7,650 bases of DNA from contig JAGOCL010000113.1 of NCBI GenBank assembly GCA_017998755.1, forward strand, positions 1 through 7,650, in the 5' to 3' direction. A program made the translations under genes and the position numbers. This document shows positions 7,574-7,650 of this stretch, piece after piece (position 1 is the first letter of the stretch; each line of letters begins with the position of its first letter). Source of the stretch: Spirochaetota bacterium (GTDB lineage: Bacteria; Spirochaetota; GWE2-31-10; MWDO01). The notes under the pieces were generated by a model. That model worked only from the letters and a program-made list of their open reading frames with translations, ran no database searches and was not told the origin of the DNA.

Positions 7574-7650
7574 TCAGGAAGACTTTATTTTATTATATAG
7601 AGTATTCCTGTGTAGCCCCAAAAAATCGGCGGCTTCAATTTGTTTCTTGT
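7574..7650 (-). CDS. C-terminus of a Fis/NtrC-family DNA-binding protein (partial)
   Basis: Only the last 24 codons and the TGA stop (7574-7576) are in the window; the 5' end lies beyond 7650. The visible residues, KKQIEAADFLGLHRNTLYNK followed by IKSS, match the Fis-type helix-turn-helix (HTH_8). Its hallmarks are the first helix with AA..LG and the recognition helix HRNTLYNKI. This motif ends NtrC-family sigma-54 activators, usually after a receiver and an AAA+ domain, and it also ends the small protein Fis. Which one this is cannot be told from the fragment. It lies 96 bases upstream of the operon on the same strand, and the sigma-54-like promoter between them makes an NtrC-type activator the more attractive reading. 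Confidence 0.75.
   Translation of the reverse strand, partial: KKQIEAADFLGLHRNTLYNKIKSS

Noticed and set aside
7562..7574. Hairpin ATAC-GTTCG-GTAT followed by Ts just after the upstream stop codon
   Set aside because: The four-pair AT-rich stem is too weak to call a terminator.

Overview
The window reads as bacterial DNA of moderate GC (mid-40s percent by eye, not computed). All supported genes lie on the minus strand, so transcription runs from high to low coordinates. In that order they are: the last 24 codons of a gene ending in a Fis/NtrC-type helix-turn-helix; a 96-base intergenic region; an 871-residue protein joining a degenerate KaiC/RecA-like domain to a PEP-synthase-type ATP-grasp domain; gltB, the complete glutamate synthase large subunit; and the 5' part of gltD, the small subunit, which runs off the window. 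Phylum cannot be assigned from the sequence alone. Spirochaetota, Elusimicrobiota or a Desulfobacterota-like lineage would fit, but this is a guess.

The last three genes look like one operon. The KaiC-like/ATP-grasp gene and gltB are 15 bases apart, with the gltB ribosome binding site filling the gap. gltB and gltD overlap by one base (TAATG). The 96-base region upstream holds a close match to a sigma-54 promoter (TGGCGCG-N4-TTGCT, with exact GG-N10-GC spacing) facing the operon. The gene just upstream ends in the DNA-binding motif typical of sigma-54 activators. The simplest model is a nitrogen-assimilation operon under RpoN control, with an uncharacterised nucleotide-binding protein as its first gene.

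Two things stand out. First, the 871-residue protein has the ATP-grasp signatures of PEP synthase/PPDK. It lacks recognisable phosphohistidine and PEP/pyruvate-barrel domains, carries a KaiC-like domain without a Walker A, and has its own C-terminal domain. It is encoded directly ahead of glutamate synthase. Second, gltD has an in-frame TAA at codon 85, and the frame beyond it still encodes recognisable GltD to the window edge. This indicates a recent nonsense mutation, a sequence error or, less likely, recoding.

No tRNA, rRNA, CRISPR array, insertion sequence or large repeat was seen. Open frames on the plus strand are antisense to the real genes and are not listed.
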